DNA of 64,000 nt from Proteinivorax hydrogeniformans (GCF_040515995.1 NZ_CP159485.1:992001-1056000); one strand, 5' to 3'. Shown: positions 45,718 through 56,000, counted from the stretch's first letter. Numbers and translations are program-made. The notes: generated from the sequence alone by a model not told the origin.

Positions 45718-46359
45718 ATGCCAAAAAAGATTCAGTTTATCAGCGTATATATGGTTAAATGGCTAACTATTGCCACCTTTATGGGTGTGGGAGGAGGGTT
45801 AGCTGCCTATGTACTGAGAAACAGTATAGATTTTGTTGATGTATTAGGAATTATTTTACCTCTCTGGCTTGCCCCAATTATAGGAGGAGCTTTAGTTTCT
45901 TTGGTTTACCTATGGGATCCTGATGCAGCAGGGTTTGGGACAGATAAATATCTGCTAGCGATAAATAAAAGAAAAAAATCCAGTTCAAAACTAGAACCTT
46001 GTTTAGTAAGTTAATTGCCACAGCTGCAACTTTAGGGTTTCAAGGAAGTGGTGGTGTTGAAGGACCGATGTTAGTTATCGGTGGTGGTTTAGATAATCTG
46101 GTTTGCGCTTTCAGCTTCATTGGTTATAGCGGGGATGGCGGCAGCGTTAGCTGGAATAGCAAATGTGCCAATTAGCGCGGCTATCATGCTAGTAGAAATG
46201 GTGGGGCTTCAGCTAGGAGTTCCTGCAACCATCGGAAGTGTTATGGGTTATGCAGTAGCACAAAGCTCTGTCATTTATAATATTTCCTCTAAAGAGGGGA
46301 AAGAGTTCAAAAAGTATAAGGCTATAAGAAAAACTGATAGAAATCTAAAAGAACATTAA
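45718..46359 (+). pseudogene. ClC-family chloride channel, decayed
   Basis: The remnant begins at ATG 45718 (MPKKIQFISVYMVKWLTIAT), continues through YLWDPDAAGFGTDKYLLAIN, then shifts frame near the A-rich run at 45968-45977. The ClC selectivity-filter sequence GFQGSGGVEGPMLVIGGG is read in another frame at about 46032-46090. After a further junction near 46098 it resumes as FALSASLVIAGMAAALAGIA and VPISAAIMLVEMVG to 46359. Intact ClC proteins have about 400 or more residues; here about 215 remain, so there are at least two frame changes and a large internal deletion. A terminator follows. Confidence 0.85.
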
Positions 46360-46403
46360 CAGAAAAGCCTACTGCTAATTTTAAGCAGTAGGCTTTTCTG
46401 TTA
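46358..46403 (+). terminator. Terminator after the ClC pseudogene
   Basis: A 19-bp stem AACAGAAAAGCCTACTGCT / AGCAGTAGGCTTTTCTGTT. Confidence 0.85.
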
Positions 46404-46615
46404 TGAAAAACTTTCAACTTGACTCAAACTTGAAATTAAAGGTCCCAGCGCCTATAATAAGATTGACAAATTTATTTATATAAAAGATGATAGATAAAAA
46501 GTTAATTATTGTATAGAATATTATTGTTGGAAGATAACACAATAAAAGCTTTCACTCCTTCTTTACTGAACCAGTAGGTGGGAGTTCTTATTTTGGTCAT
46601 AGGGAGAGGTGTATA

Positions 46616-47794
46616 ATGAGTCAGATTTTAATAGCTGCAATTGTTACTGTTTTTATTGCTATTTATACGATAATTAACTTTTATGTTGGAATAAGATTAT
46701 GGTTATTTGTAAGTGCAATAATTCCTTTTTTTGAATCAGTTCTTTATTGGATGATTTTTTGGATTATAGCATATACATATGTAATTTCCAGGGTTTTTAA
46801 TAAAATTTTTCCTTCAATAACTGTTAGAAGAGCCAAAAAGGTAGGAGCTTATTGGCTGGCTTTACTCTTTTATTTTATGATTAGTTTCGCTGTTATTGAC
46901 TTAACAGTTTTCTTAGTTAACTTTTTTCGTCCTGGCTTTTCTGTGTGGGATAATGAGCTTTTTTTATTTTGGTTTGGAGCAATTTTTTTAGTTTTTATAA
47001 CTGTGATAATAATAAAGGGGTATAAAAATGCCAGCGAGATAGAGGTTATAAATTATTCTATTGCCATTCCAAAAAAAAATATAGATTATGACAAACTAAA
47101 TATAGTTGCTATTTCGGATTTGCATTTAGGGACAATTGTAGATAACAGGTTATTACAGAAGTTTGTAGATGAAGTAAATAGATTAGAACCGGATATAGTT
47201 GTCATCTTAGGAGATATAGTGGATGAAGATGTTCGCCCTTTTATTCAATTAAAAATGGAAGACACATTAGCCAAGATATCGCCTAAAATCGGTTCATTTG
47301 CAGTTTTAGGCAACCATGATTATTTTGGTGGAGGACATAAGCAGATAGCAGAAAGCCTTGAGCGTGCTAACATTAAGGTTTTGGTCGATGAGCACGTCAC
47401 TGTTTTAGATAACTTTGTTATCGCAGGTAGAATGGACCCGGCTGGAGCGAAATATTGTGGTAAAGATCAAATTCCTCTTAATACCTGGATGAAAGATGTT
47501 GACTTTAGTAATCCAGTTGCACTTTTAACTCATCAGCCGACAAAATTTGATGAAGCTATCCAGATTGGCGTTGACTTACAGCTTTCTGGGCATACCCATA
47601 GAGGGCAGCTGTTTCCTAACAACTTTTTAACTAAAATAGCTTTTGAGAATCATTGGGGACAGTATAGTAAGGGAGAGTTTACCAGTATTGTAACTGCAGG
47701 CGCAGGGACCTGGGGGCCTCCTATTCGGACAGGTCATAAATCAGAGATTGTCCAAATTACTTTGAATATAAAAAAGGAAGGAGAGGAAAAGTGA
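46616..47794 (+). CDS. Membrane-bound metallophosphoesterase (YkuE-like)
   Basis: A 392-residue protein with four N-terminal helices (about 5-25, 35-60, 80-102, 115-133) and a C-terminal calcineurin-like phosphoesterase domain. Metal-binding motifs are ISDLHLG near 165, LGDIVDE near 197, GNHDYFGG near 232, LTHQP near 303 and LSGHTHRGQ near 324. Relatives hydrolyse phosphoesters such as UDP-diacylglucosamine or unknown lipids. ATG 46616 follows AGGGAGAGG. The flavodoxin gene overlaps its end by 4 bp. Confidence 0.9.
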   Translation: MSQILIAAIVTVFIAIYTIINFYVGIRLWLFVSAIIPFFESVLYWMIFWIIAYTYVISRVFNKIFPSITVRRAKKVGAYWLALLFYFMISFAVIDLTVFLVNFFRPGFSVWDNELFLFWFGAIFLVFITVIIIKGYKNASEIEVINYSIAIPKKNIDYDKLNIVAISDLHLGTIVDNRLLQKFVDEVNRLEPDIVVILGDIVDEDVRPFIQLKMEDTLAKISPKIGSFAVLGNHDYFGGGHKQIAESLERANIKVLVDEHVTVLDNFVIAGRMDPAGAKYCGKDQIPLNTWMKDVDFSNPVALLTHQPTKFDEAIQIGVDLQLSGHTHRGQLFPNNFLTKIAFENHWGQYSKGEFTSIVTAGAGTWGPPIRTGHKSEIVQITLNIKKEGEEK

Positions 47795-48291
47795 ATAGAA
47801 AAACCTTAATACTTTATTATTCTTTAGATGGTAACTGTAAGTTTGTTGCTGATGAGTTAGCAAACAATCTTGAGGGAGAGGTAGATACTCTTAGGATTGA
47901 GCCTAAAAAAGATATCACAGGTGGAAAGTTTAAAAGATACTTTTGGGGTGGGGCCCAGGTATTTATGAAAAAAGAACCAGAGATAAAGCCTATAAACCTA
48001 GATCTAGATGATTACGCTAATATCATAATAGGGACACCGGTTTGGGCTTGGACATTTTCGCCACCAATTAGATCATTTTTAAATTTATACCCTCTAACAG
48101 ACAAAAAAATCGCCCTTTACAGCTGTCATGGGGGGCAACTAGGCAAAACAATTAACGACATGAGAAACTATCTACAAAATAATACTATCGTATCCGAAAT
48201 GGACTTTTTCGAGCCTGCTACTAAAGATAGCGAAGTTAACAAAAAGACTATCGCTAAATGGGCCCAAAAGCTTCAGAAGGTGTTAAGTTAG
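47791..48291 (+). CDS. Flavodoxin-family protein
   Basis: A 166-residue flavodoxin-like protein. The FMN phosphate loop region is LYYSLDGNCKFVAD near residues 8-21, followed by IIGTPVWAWTFSPPIRSFL near 78-96. The related group is often called flavodoxin_4 or NAD(P)H-dependent oxidoreductase-like. Start GTG 47791 overlaps the stop of the phosphoesterase (GTGA), so translation is coupled. Redox partner unknown. Confidence 0.83.
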   Translation: MNRKTLILYYSLDGNCKFVADELANNLEGEVDTLRIEPKKDITGGKFKRYFWGGAQVFMKKEPEIKPINLDLDDYANIIIGTPVWAWTFSPPIRSFLNLYPLTDKKIALYSCHGGQLGKTINDMRNYLQNNTIVSEMDFFEPATKDSEVNKKTIAKWAQKLQKVLS

Positions 48292-48315
48292 AGGTGTAGT
48301 GGGGGAGGTCTTTAA

Positions 48316-48810
48316 GTGGGAACTGTACTAATTATAGTTGGCGTTATCACAGCGTTGATAATAGCCATGGTTGGAATTTTTATACCAGGGATACCTTCAA
48401 TCCAGCTTTTATGGTTGTTATTGGCATTGGATTTTTGGTGGTGGGAGGTTTTCGATGTTTCCACAGCTGTTTTTATTGTGTTAACAGCGCTAACAGCGTT
48501 TGTATTTGTTTTTGATTATCTTGCTTCTACTGTAGGTGTAAAGCTCAGAGGCGGGTCGAGACCTGGCCTTGTGGGGAATATTTTAGGTATGGTTATTGGC
48601 TTTTTGGTTTTTAACATACCTGGGATGCTAATAGGCTGTTTTGTGGGGGCTTTTGTTGGTGAACTAATATATGGATATCATTGGAAAAAAGCTGCTAGCA
48701 TCGCTTTAGGTGCTTTGCTCGGTTATGTTACAACAGTAATTGCTAAACTTTTTGTTTGGCTGCTTTTTGCAGTTACGGTAATCTATAATTTAATAGTGTT
48801 TTTGATATAA
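48316..48810 (+). CDS. DUF456 family membrane protein
   Basis: A 164-residue protein with about five helices and the motifs GIFIPGIPSIQLLWL, RPGLVGNILGMVIGF and IPGMLIGCFVGAFVGELI, characteristic of DUF456. Function unknown. GTG 48316 follows GGGGGAGG. It is third in the phosphoesterase-flavodoxin operon, and a terminator follows. Confidence 0.83.
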   Translation: MGTVLIIVGVITALIIAMVGIFIPGIPSIQLLWLLLALDFWWWEVFDVSTAVFIVLTALTAFVFVFDYLASTVGVKLRGGSRPGLVGNILGMVIGFLVFNIPGMLIGCFVGAFVGELIYGYHWKKAASIALGALLGYVTTVIAKLFVWLLFAVTVIYNLIVFLI

Positions 48811-48813
48811 AAT

Positions 48814-48857
48814 AAAGCTAGTGCCTTACGTTTTAAAACGTAGGGCACTAGCTTTAA
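48814..48857. terminator. Bidirectional terminator between convergent genes
   Basis: The stem AAAGCTAGTGCC / GGCACTAGCTTT with an inner stem TACGTTTT/AAAACGTA forms one long hairpin. It overlaps the 3' end of the DUF4236-TPR gene. Confidence 0.85.
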
Positions 48858-49816
48858 TCTAGTAAGTGTTTGTAGCTCTGAATATCTTTATAATTTATAT
48901 CATTTGCGAAAACTGCGGATAGGTGTGTTTTGGCCCTGCTATTTTTCCCTAGTTTAAGGCAGGTTAAGCCTAAGTAATACCTAGCATCCATCATGTTAGG
49001 GTCCGGGTTTCTTCTTCTAATTGGACCTTGGTTTAACACTTCAAGGGCGGCGGTAAATTGTTCAAGTTTGAAAAAGCATTTGCCCAGCAAAATAGTTGCT
49101 TCTTCTTGGATATCTTTGACGTGGCGTAACTCTTGGAGTAGTGATATAGCTTGATCATACTCCTTTAGCTTATAATAGAAACTGGCTACACAATACTTGT
49201 ATATAATATTTTCAGAATCGTTTTCTAGCAGTTTTTGCCCTAGCATTAAGGAATTTTTTAAATCATTTTCAAAATCATGGTAGCACATCATTAAGTAGTA
49301 CATAGTTTCTTCATCATTTGGTTTGAGCTTATTAGCTTTTTGAAGCAAATCCAAAGCAGATGAATATTCGCCAATTTTTAGCTTTTTCATTGCCTTATTG
49401 AAAGAATCTATTGCTTTAGCTTCGTCTTTTTTCTGGTATGAATATATGTTGTATATCCCAAATATAAAAATGGGTATCCCTATTAAAAGAGGTATTGTCA
49501 TAAGACCGACTATTATTAAAATCCATGCATGAGTAGGGTATTTGATGTTTTTTCGTGGCAATTTTACTTCTGCTGTAGGTGTAGTTTGGTGGTTGTTATT
49601 AGATGAAGGTGTTAAGCTAGCTTTACTTGGCCCTAAGCGCCTCTCTTTTACAAAGGACACCCCTGTTCCAGGAACAGAGACAGTCTGTCTTACACCTCTA
49701 GGGCCTATACCTACTCTAGCTCCTTTCACCCCTGTGCTAACTCCTACTCCTCTTTTACTTAAGTTTAATCGAACGCCCTTACCTAATTTAACACTTTTTC
49801 TAAATCTAAAACCCAA
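48854..49816 (-). CDS. DUF4236-TPR protein
   Basis: A 320-residue protein. Residues 1-58 are a DUF4236 domain (MGFRFRKSVKLGKGVRLNLS, then GVGVSTGVKGARVGIGPRGV). One or two hydrophobic helices lie near 95-125. The remainder forms tetratricopeptide repeats (for example YSSALDLLQKANKLKPNDEE). The domain pairing suggests a scaffold at the membrane; function unknown. Start TTG 49816 follows AAGGGAG. It is divergent from copA. Confidence 0.83.
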   Translation of the reverse strand: MGFRFRKSVKLGKGVRLNLSKRGVGVSTGVKGARVGIGPRGVRQTVSVPGTGVSFVKERRLGPSKASLTPSSNNNHQTTPTAEVKLPRKNIKYPTHAWILIIVGLMTIPLLIGIPIFIFGIYNIYSYQKKDEAKAIDSFNKAMKKLKIGEYSSALDLLQKANKLKPNDEETMYYLMMCYHDFENDLKNSLMLGQKLLENDSENIIYKYCVASFYYKLKEYDQAISLLQELRHVKDIQEEATILLGKCFFKLEQFTAALEVLNQGPIRRRNPDPNMMDARYYLGLTCLKLGKNSRAKTHLSAVFANDINYKDIQSYKHLLD

Positions 49817-49913
49817 AGTAAAACACTCCCTTAAAAATACTTTAACTAAAGTATATAAACAAATGACAGAACTGTACAGTTATAAAGTTGCTTTTTAGGT
49901 AATTTTTTTACGG

Positions 49914-49943
49914 TTGACTTAGCATACCTGCGGGGGGTATACT
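49914..49943 (+). promoter_or_regulatory. copA promoter with a CsoR-like operator
   Basis: TTGACT (49914-49919) and TATACT (49938-49943) are 18 bp apart. Between them lies the dyad ATACCTGCGGGGGGTAT (49924-49940), with ATACC/GGTAT arms around a G-rich centre. This is the type of site bound by the copper repressor CsoR. No csoR gene is in the window. Confidence 0.7.
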
Positions 49944-49999
49944 GATATTAGAGCCTTTAAAATAAACTCGCTAGTTATATAAATGAAAGGGGCTATGAC

Positions 50000-52486
50000 A
50001 TGGAAGGACAAGAAGATATAAAGTTGTATTTTGGTTTAAGCGGTTTGTCATGTTCTAGTTGCGCAGCCAATGTTAAAAAGGCCTTAGAAGGCACTGAAGG
50101 AGTGTTAGAGGCTTCGGTAAACTTTGCAACGGAAAAGGGATTTGTTAAGCTGGATAGTAGTAAAGTAAGTCAAAAAGATATTACAGATTTGATTAAAGGG
50201 TTAGGATATGATGTAAAGTATGAGGATAGAGAAGAGGAGCATCAAAAAGTAGTGCTAGATGTTAGTGGAATGACATGTACATCTTGCTCTAATAGGTTAG
50301 AAAAAGTTATGTCAAACACGGAAGGGATTAAGTCCGCTAGCGTTAACTTTGCTTCGGAAAAGCTTAGCATAGAATATAATCCCTCCGATATTAAACTTGC
50401 AGAAATTCAGCAAAAGTCTAGAGACTTAGGGTTTGAGCTTATCCTAGAAGAGGATACAAAAGCTTTAGAAGTTGACGAAGATGAGATCAAAGTGGCAAAA
50501 GCTGAGAAGACAATGAAACTTTCTGCGCTTTTCAGTGGGGCAGTTATGCTTCTTATGATGGTTCATATGTTTATAACCCCAATACCAGGATATCTGCCGA
50601 TTACTGCTGTTTTGGCTTTTCCTAATATATTCTGGTTGGGAAAAAATGTACACAAAGGAAGTTATAACGCCTTAAAAAACAAAACGCCCAACATGGACGT
50701 TCTAGTTTCGTTAGGGTCAGTTCCTCCATATGTCATCGGACTTACCGGTTTGTTTATCGCTGACATACAGACCTTTATTGAAATGGCTACTACGATAATG
50801 ACTTTTCACTTAATTGGAAAATACTTAGAGATCAGGGCTAAAGGAAGAGCCTCTCAGGCTATTAAAAAGCTAATACAAATGGGAGCAAAAACAGCTAAAA
50901 TTATAAAAGATGGTAAAGAAATAGAAGTTCCTGCCAAAGAGCTACAGGTGGGGGATGTTATGGTGATACGTCCAGGAGACAAAATACCCACCGACGGTGT
51001 TGTAGTTGAGGGGAGCTCTTTAGTTGATGAGTCAATGGCAACGGGAGAGCCTGTTCCTGTTAAAAGAAAAGTAGAAGACGAGGTAATTGGTGCAACCATT
51101 AACAAACAAGGAACTATGAAGGTTAAGGTTACCAAGGTAGGCAAGGATACATTTTTATCTCAGGTTATAAAAATGGTGGAAGAGTGCCAAGGTTCTAAAG
51201 TTCCTATACAGGAGTTTGCAGATAAAATTACTGGCTACTTTGTTCCCGTTATTATAGGGCTTACAGTACTAGTGTTCATATCATTTAACTTATTTCCCGA
51301 TTTTCACATGAGTATAATTAATTGGGGTGCACAGTTTTTACCATGGGTAAACCCCGATCTTACTCCTCTCACCTTGGCCTTTATAACGGCTACTGCTGTG
51401 TTAGTAATCTCCTGTCCATGTGCCTTAGGGTTAGGAACTCCAACTGCTCTGATGGTGGGAAGTGGAATGGGTGCTGAAAAAGGGATTTTAATCAGAAATG
51501 GTGAAGCTGTACAAACATTTAAAGATATTAAGGTTATAGCCTTTGATAAAACTGGCACCATAACTAAAGGTAAGCCAGAAACTACAGACCTTCTACCTGC
51601 AGAAGGCTTAAGTGAAAGTGATGTGCTATATGCCGCTGCTAGCTTAGAAAATACTTCAGAGCATCCTTTGGCCCATGCCATTGTTGAAAGCGCAAAATCG
51701 CAAGAGATTAAGCTAGGGGAAGTTACGGATTTTAGTGCTATTGTTGGTAAAGGAGTAGCAGGATTCGTTGATGGTGAAAGAGTGCTAGTGGGGAACAGAA
51801 AACTTATGAAGGAAAATGATGTGGACTTTAAACACCAGCAAGACAGGCTTGTTCAGCTAGAAAACGAAGCAAAGACAGCGATGATGGTAGCTAAGGGTAA
51901 TAAGTTAATCGGGGTTGTAGCTGTAGCAGATCCTATTAAAGAAGACTCTAAAAAAACAATAGCTGAAATTGAGAAAATGGGTATTAAAACAGCTATGATC
52001 ACTGGAGACAATAATAGAACAGCTAATGCTATAGGTAAAAAAGTAGGGATTAGCTCTGTTATTTCAGAAGTGCTGCCTGATGGGAAAGTTAATGAGGTTA
52101 AAAACTTACAGGAAAAATATGAAGTTGTTGCTATGGTGGGAGATGGAATAAATGATGCTCCAGCTTTAAAGCAATCTAATGTTGGAATAGCGATAGGAAC
52201 TGGTACAGATATAGCCATAGAAGCAGCTGATGTTACATTGGTGAAAGGTGAGTTAAGCGGTATTATTTCAGCAATCAATCTATCAACTGCAACTTTTAAA
52301 AAAATTAAGGAAAATTATTTCTGGGCGTGGTTTTATAATGCGATTGCCATCCCAGTGGCTATGCTAGGCCTATTACACCCAATGATTGGAGCTGCGGCTA
52401 TGTCTGTGAGCTCATTAAATGTAGCATACAACTCGTTGCGACTTAAAAAAGTAGACGTAGACCCTAGTTATCTAAAACAAAACTAA
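50000..52486 (+). CDS. copA: Copper-exporting P1B-type ATPase
   Basis: An 828-residue Cu(I) pump. Two heavy-metal-binding domains carry CxxC (LSCSSC at 16-21 and MTCTSC near 92). Eight helices are expected, with the copper-coordinating CPC in [13 protein letters not shown], the phosphorylation site [10 protein letters not shown], the SEHPLAHA histidine-proline motif, and the hinge [20 protein letters not shown] and MSxS residues of CopA occur in the last helices ([18 protein letters not shown]). It removes Cu(I) from the cytoplasm. The CsoR-like site upstream suggests induction by copper. ATG 50000 follows GAAAGGGG. No copZ is adjacent. Confidence 0.95.
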   Translation: MEGQEDIKLYFGLSGLSCSSCAANVKKALEGTEGVLEASVNFATEKGFVKLDSSKVSQKDITDLIKGLGYDVKYEDREEEHQKVVLDVSGMTCTSCSNRLEKVMSNTEGIKSASVNFASEKLSIEYNPSDIKLAEIQQKSRDLGFELILEEDTKALEVDEDEIKVAKAEKTMKLSALFSGAVMLLMMVHMFITPIPGYLPITAVLAFPNIFWLGKNVHKGSYNALKNKTPNMDVLVSLGSVPPYVIGLTGLFIADIQTFIEMATTIMTFHLIGKYLEIRAKGRASQAIKKLIQMGAKTAKIIKDGKEIEVPAKELQVGDVMVIRPGDKIPTDGVVVEGSSLVDESMATGEPVPVKRKVEDEVIGATINKQGTMKVKVTKVGKDTFLSQVIKMVEECQGSKVPIQEFADKITGYFVPVIIGLTVLVFISFNLFPDFHMSIINWGAQFLPWVNPDLTPLTLAFITATAVLVISCPCALGLGTPTALMVGSGMGAEKGILIRNGEAVQTFKDIKVIAFDKTGTITKGKPETTDLLPAEGLSESDVLYAAASLENTSEHPLAHAIVESAKSQEIKLGEVTDFSAIVGKGVAGFVDGERVLVGNRKLMKENDVDFKHQQDRLVQLENEAKTAMMVAKGNKLIGVVAVADPIKEDSKKTIAEIEKMGIKTAMITGDNNRTANAIGKKVGISSVISEVLPDGKVNEVKNLQEKYEVVAMVGDGINDAPALKQSNVGIAIGTGTDIAIEAADVTLVKGELSGIISAINLSTATFKKIKENYFWAWFYNAIAIPVAMLGLLHPMIGAAAMSVSSLNVAYNSLRLKKVDVDPSYLKQN

Positions 52487-52500
52487 AGGGAGGTAAAAAC

Positions 52501-52800
52501 ATGGCTATTGTTGAAGTGACTGTAGTTCCTTTAGGAACCCAAACTCCAAGCTTAAGTATGTATGTAGCAGGTACTCATAAGCTTCTAAAAAGCCAAGATA
52601 AAGTAAACTATCAACTTACCCCCATGGGGACTATTTTAGAAGGAGACTTAGATGAGTGTTTAAGTTTAATTAGAAAAATGCATGAAGTTCCTTTTGAGGC
52701 AGATACCGCTAGGGTTAGCACCCAAATAAGAATTGATGATCGTAGAGATAAAGAATCGTCGATGGATAAAAAAATTAATTCAGTAAATGAAAAGCTATAA
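52501..52800 (+). CDS. MTH1187-family thiamine-binding protein
   Basis: A 99-residue protein of the MTH1187/YkoF-like (DUF77) family: MAIVEVTVVPLGTQTPSLSM, and NYQLTPMGTILEGDLDECLS. Structures of this family bind thiamine; the cellular role is uncertain. ATG 52501 follows AAGGGAGG, 14 bp after copA, so it is probably in the copper operon. Confidence 0.87.
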   Translation: MAIVEVTVVPLGTQTPSLSMYVAGTHKLLKSQDKVNYQLTPMGTILEGDLDECLSLIRKMHEVPFEADTARVSTQIRIDDRRDKESSMDKKINSVNEKL

Positions 52801-52802
52801 AC

Positions 52803-52838
52803 AAAGCCGGACGCTATAAACTTAAGCGTCCGGCTTTG
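52803..52838. terminator. Bidirectional terminator after the copA operon
   Basis: A GC-rich 13-bp stem AAAGCCGGACGCT / AGCGTCCGGCTTT, between convergent genes. Confidence 0.88.
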
Positions 52839-52870
52839 CTGTTGCCCCACTGAATGTAGTTTTACTAATA

Positions 52871-53785
52871 TTATAAAAACATTAAGAAAAAGGGGACGAG
52901 GATATAAACAAGGGTGGATAATATAGTTCCTGTTAGTATTGACATCGGTGTTATCCCAACATGAGTGCTTTTTATAACGATAGGCAGCAAGGTGTCCATT
53001 GCAGTTGCGCCCGCAGGTGCGATAGCAACTATTTTAGGAAAAAACTTAGGGACTAAGGGAGTTATTATTAATGCTAATACCTCTCTTATTATATTTGATA
53101 ATAGCGCAACCATACCTAAGTAGCTGCTATAAGATTGTGAAATAATAACAGATGATAAGCTATACCACCCAAACCCTGAAGCTACAGCTCCTAGTTCAAA
53201 GAAGTTTAATGGGAGAATTATAATTAACGGCAGCATCGACGCTATCGAGCCAAAAGCGATTGATATTGGTATTAAAAGTGGTTTTAGGCCTTCTTTTTTT
53301 ATGCTTTGCAATGTCTCTTTATTATTATAAAGGTCATATCCAATTAGCAGCAGCAAAATATACAAAAAAACCATTCCAGTTCGTTCTATAAAACCAGCAA
53401 TTCCAGCAGGATCAAAAGCGCCCACTGCTATACCAAGTGCCAATGCAATAAAAATATAAACTATAAGTTTCAAACCTTGGTATGATGGTTTGGCTGACTT
53501 AGGCTCAGTTGAGGGTTTACTTAGGTTAAATCTAACTTTTAGATTAACTAACCATAAAGCTAAAATGCTACCTGAAATAGTGGCCAACGCAATGATAAAG
53601 GCTTTAACTCCGATTTGAGAAAAGTTAGCTAAAATATTTTCATCATTTCCAAGTGCCACTCCCATAGAAAAAAGAAGTCCTATAAGTGCCAAAGTAATAC
53701 CTAAATTAATAATTTTTTTGCACTCTTTCTTTAACAAAAAAGCTAAGAAGAAGCCTAACAATACTGTTAACAAAATTAAAAGCAT
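52871..53785 (-). CDS. lysO: LysO-type lysine exporter (DUF340)
   Basis: A 304-residue polytopic protein with about nine helices. The family signature is the C-terminal FGWYSLSSVIISQSYSSYLG region near 205-224 and the PAGATAMDTLLPIV region near 255-268. LysO (YbjE in E. coli) exports L-lysine; specificity here is by family only. ATG 53785 follows GGAG. It is divergent from the two-component genes. Confidence 0.83.
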   Translation of the reverse strand: MLLILLTVLLGFFLAFLLKKECKKIINLGITLALIGLLFSMGVALGNDENILANFSQIGVKAFIIALATISGSILALWLVNLKVRFNLSKPSTEPKSAKPSYQGLKLIVYIFIALALGIAVGAFDPAGIAGFIERTGMVFLYILLLLIGYDLYNNKETLQSIKKEGLKPLLIPISIAFGSIASMLPLIIILPLNFFELGAVASGFGWYSLSSVIISQSYSSYLGMVALLSNIIREVLALIITPLVPKFFPKIVAIAPAGATAMDTLLPIVIKSTHVGITPMSILTGTILSTLVYILVPFFLMFL

Positions 53786-53918
53786 GATATCAACTCCAAA
53801 TTTTTAATTTTTTTACAATTGAGATGCAAATTAAAAGGAAATAATATATAAATCTCGAATAGTAATAAATATGTAACATTTAGGATTGCTTTTTGGATTA
53901 ATATTAGGTGGTGAAAAA

Positions 53919-54596
53919 ATGAAAATTTTAGTTGTTGATGATGAGAAGCTTTTGGTCAAAGGGTTAGCTCATAGTTTAGAGAAGGAAGGATTTGAAGTTG
54001 AGTGTGCCTTTGATGGTGCTGAAGCTAGGGAAAGGTTTGAAAGGGATAGATATGATTTAGTTATATTAGACCTTATGTTGCCAAAGGTCGATGGATTAAC
54101 TTTATGTCAAGAATATCGGAAGGCTTCTGAGGTGCCAATCATAATGCTTACAGCGAAGGGTGATGACATAGATAAGATATTAGGTTTAGAATTTGGAGCA
54201 GATGATTACATGACTAAACCTTTTAACACAAGAGAACTTATGGCACGTATAAAGGCTATCCTACGAAGAGCACCCAAATCGTATAGTCCCACAGAAATGA
54301 ACTTTGGTGATATTAAGATTGTACCATCTAATAGACAGGTTTTAAATAAGGGCGAAGTAGTTGAAATGACTGCTAAGGAGTTTGATCTTATAACATTATT
54401 AGCGGCGCACCCCGGCAGAGTGTATACAAGGGAAAATTTATTAGAGATGATTTGGGGATATCAATTTTTCGGAGATATTAGAACAGTTGATGTACATGTA
54501 AGAAGAATTAGAGAAAAAATTGAATGTGATCCTGCTAGCCCTAAATATATTTTAACTAAATGGGGGGTTGGGTACTTCTTTGGAGGTAACAACTAG
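53919..54596 (+). CDS. OmpR/PhoB-family response regulator
   Basis: A 225-residue DNA-binding regulator. The receiver domain (1-118) has the acidic pair in VVDDEK, phosphoacceptor in VILDLMLPKVDG near 52, and lysine in YMTKPF near 101. The winged helix (about 130-225) has EFDLITLLAAHPGRVYTREN and TVDVHVRRIREKI. ATG 53919 follows TTAGGTGG; the earlier TTG at 53886 is unlikely. The cognate kinase gene begins immediately after the stop. Targets unknown. Confidence 0.93.
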   Translation: MKILVVDDEKLLVKGLAHSLEKEGFEVECAFDGAEARERFERDRYDLVILDLMLPKVDGLTLCQEYRKASEVPIIMLTAKGDDIDKILGLEFGADDYMTKPFNTRELMARIKAILRRAPKSYSPTEMNFGDIKIVPSNRQVLNKGEVVEMTAKEFDLITLLAAHPGRVYTRENLLEMIWGYQFFGDIRTVDVHVRRIREKIECDPASPKYILTKWGVGYFFGGNN

Positions 54597-56000
54597 ATGG
54601 GTCTGAGTGTTAAGTGGAAGATTACTATTATTTTTGCCTTGGTGTTTACCGCAGTGATGTTGGTTACTAATTACTTAGCTACAACATCAACAGAAAAACA
54701 CTTTTTTCAAACTAGACAGGCAAAACAGTTAGAAAAAGCAAATATAATAGCCACTACAGTAGCTAATAATTTAGACAAAAATATTTATGAACTTAAGGAT
54801 ATTATAGATGCTAATTTCCCTAGAATGGAGATGAGACTTCTTTATACAGATACCAAAGGAGTTGTGTTGATGGACTCCTTTGATGGCAGTCACATTCTAG
54901 GGACCACTCTCACTAATTCGGAGGTTAGTAATGCATTAAAAGGTGATAGCAAAACTGGAACTTATTATTTGTCTGATGCTGGGTGGGTGAAGTATGTTGC
55001 AGTCCCAGTTTTAAAAGATGGTGAAGTAATAGGTTCCATTTTTACTTCCTCTTATGTCGATGATATAAAAAGTGCTGTTATCGATGTTCGTATTATGATT
55101 TTTACTATATCAATAATTTCAGTGATTGTAGTAATTGTGTTATCTATTGTGATATCTAATTCTCTTTTAGAGCCTATAAACAACTTGACAGAAGGTTCTA
55201 AAAAAATGAGCATGGGGCTTTTAAATACAAGAGTGCCTGTGCGTTCAAATGATGAGATAGGAACACTTGCTCAAAACTTTAACAGTATGGCTGAACAATT
55301 AGAAAAAAATGATGAAAACCGGTTAACTTTTTTGGCTGACTTATCCCATGATTTAAAGACACCTTTAGCTTCTATAAAAGCCTTAGCTGAATCGTTGGGA
55401 GAGGAAGAAAGCAAAGAAACATATCAAGAGTTTTTAAAAGATATAGTTACGGAAATAGACAGGATGAATGTCACTGTCAGCAGCTTGCTAGAGTTTAATA
55501 AGGTTTCTAACATAAGTACCAAGGTTAATAAAAAGAACTTCATCTTTTCCTATTTGGTGGATGAAGCGGTTAACTCTATACAGCCTATTGCTGATCAAAA
55601 AGGTATAAAAATAAAATTTGACAATAAAGAGTTAAAGGAAAAGATTTTCGGAGATAGAGAGAAATTACGACAGATGATACTAAACTTGCTAGATAACGCC
55701 ATAAAGTATAGCGGAGAAAATGGTATAGTAGAGGTAAAACTTAAAGCCAACAGAAAAGAGATAATTTTAGCAATTAAGGATTGTGGAAAGGGGATCCCAC
55801 CTGAAGCGTTGCCACACCTGTTTGACCGTTTTTATCGAGTGGATAAAGCTAGGCATAAAGATACCGGTGGAAATGGTATTGGTTTAGCAATAGTAAAAGA
55901 TGTAGCGCAGCTGCATGGTGGCAGAGTAGATGTAGAAAGTAGGTTGGAAACAGGCACTATATTTACAATAAAGCTGCCTAAGCAAGCTACTTTGTTCTAA
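54597..56000 (+). CDS. Sensor histidine kinase
   Basis: A 467-residue membrane kinase. TM1 is near 8-28, an extracellular sensor (PAS/Cache-like) lies at 30-160, TM2 near 168-192, HAMP (NSLLEPINNLTEGSKKMS) next, then HisKA with phosphoacceptor His in DLSHDLKTPLASI near 252. The ATPase boxes follow: N-box LLDNAIKYS near 367, G1 IKDCGKGIPPEA, F-box FDRFYR, and G2 GGNGIGLAIVKD. It follows the response regulator with no gap. Signal unknown. Confidence 0.94.
   Translation: MGLSVKWKITIIFALVFTAVMLVTNYLATTSTEKHFFQTRQAKQLEKANIIATTVANNLDKNIYELKDIIDANFPRMEMRLLYTDTKGVVLMDSFDGSHILGTTLTNSEVSNALKGDSKTGTYYLSDAGWVKYVAVPVLKDGEVIGSIFTSSYVDDIKSAVIDVRIMIFTISIISVIVVIVLSIVISNSLLEPINNLTEGSKKMSMGLLNTRVPVRSNDEIGTLAQNFNSMAEQLEKNDENRLTFLADLSHDLKTPLASIKALAESLGEEESKETYQEFLKDIVTEIDRMNVTVSSLLEFNKVSNISTKVNKKNFIFSYLVDEAVNSIQPIADQKGIKIKFDNKELKEKIFGDREKLRQMILNLLDNAIKYSGENGIVEVKLKANRKEIILAIKDCGKGIPPEALPHLFDRFYRVDKARHKDTGGNGIGLAIVKDVAQLHGGRVDVESRLETGTIFTIKLPKQATLF

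Noticed and set aside
50854-52278. Long minus-strand frames within copA
   Set aside because: They are antisense shadows of an unambiguous P-type ATPase and have no ribosome binding sites.
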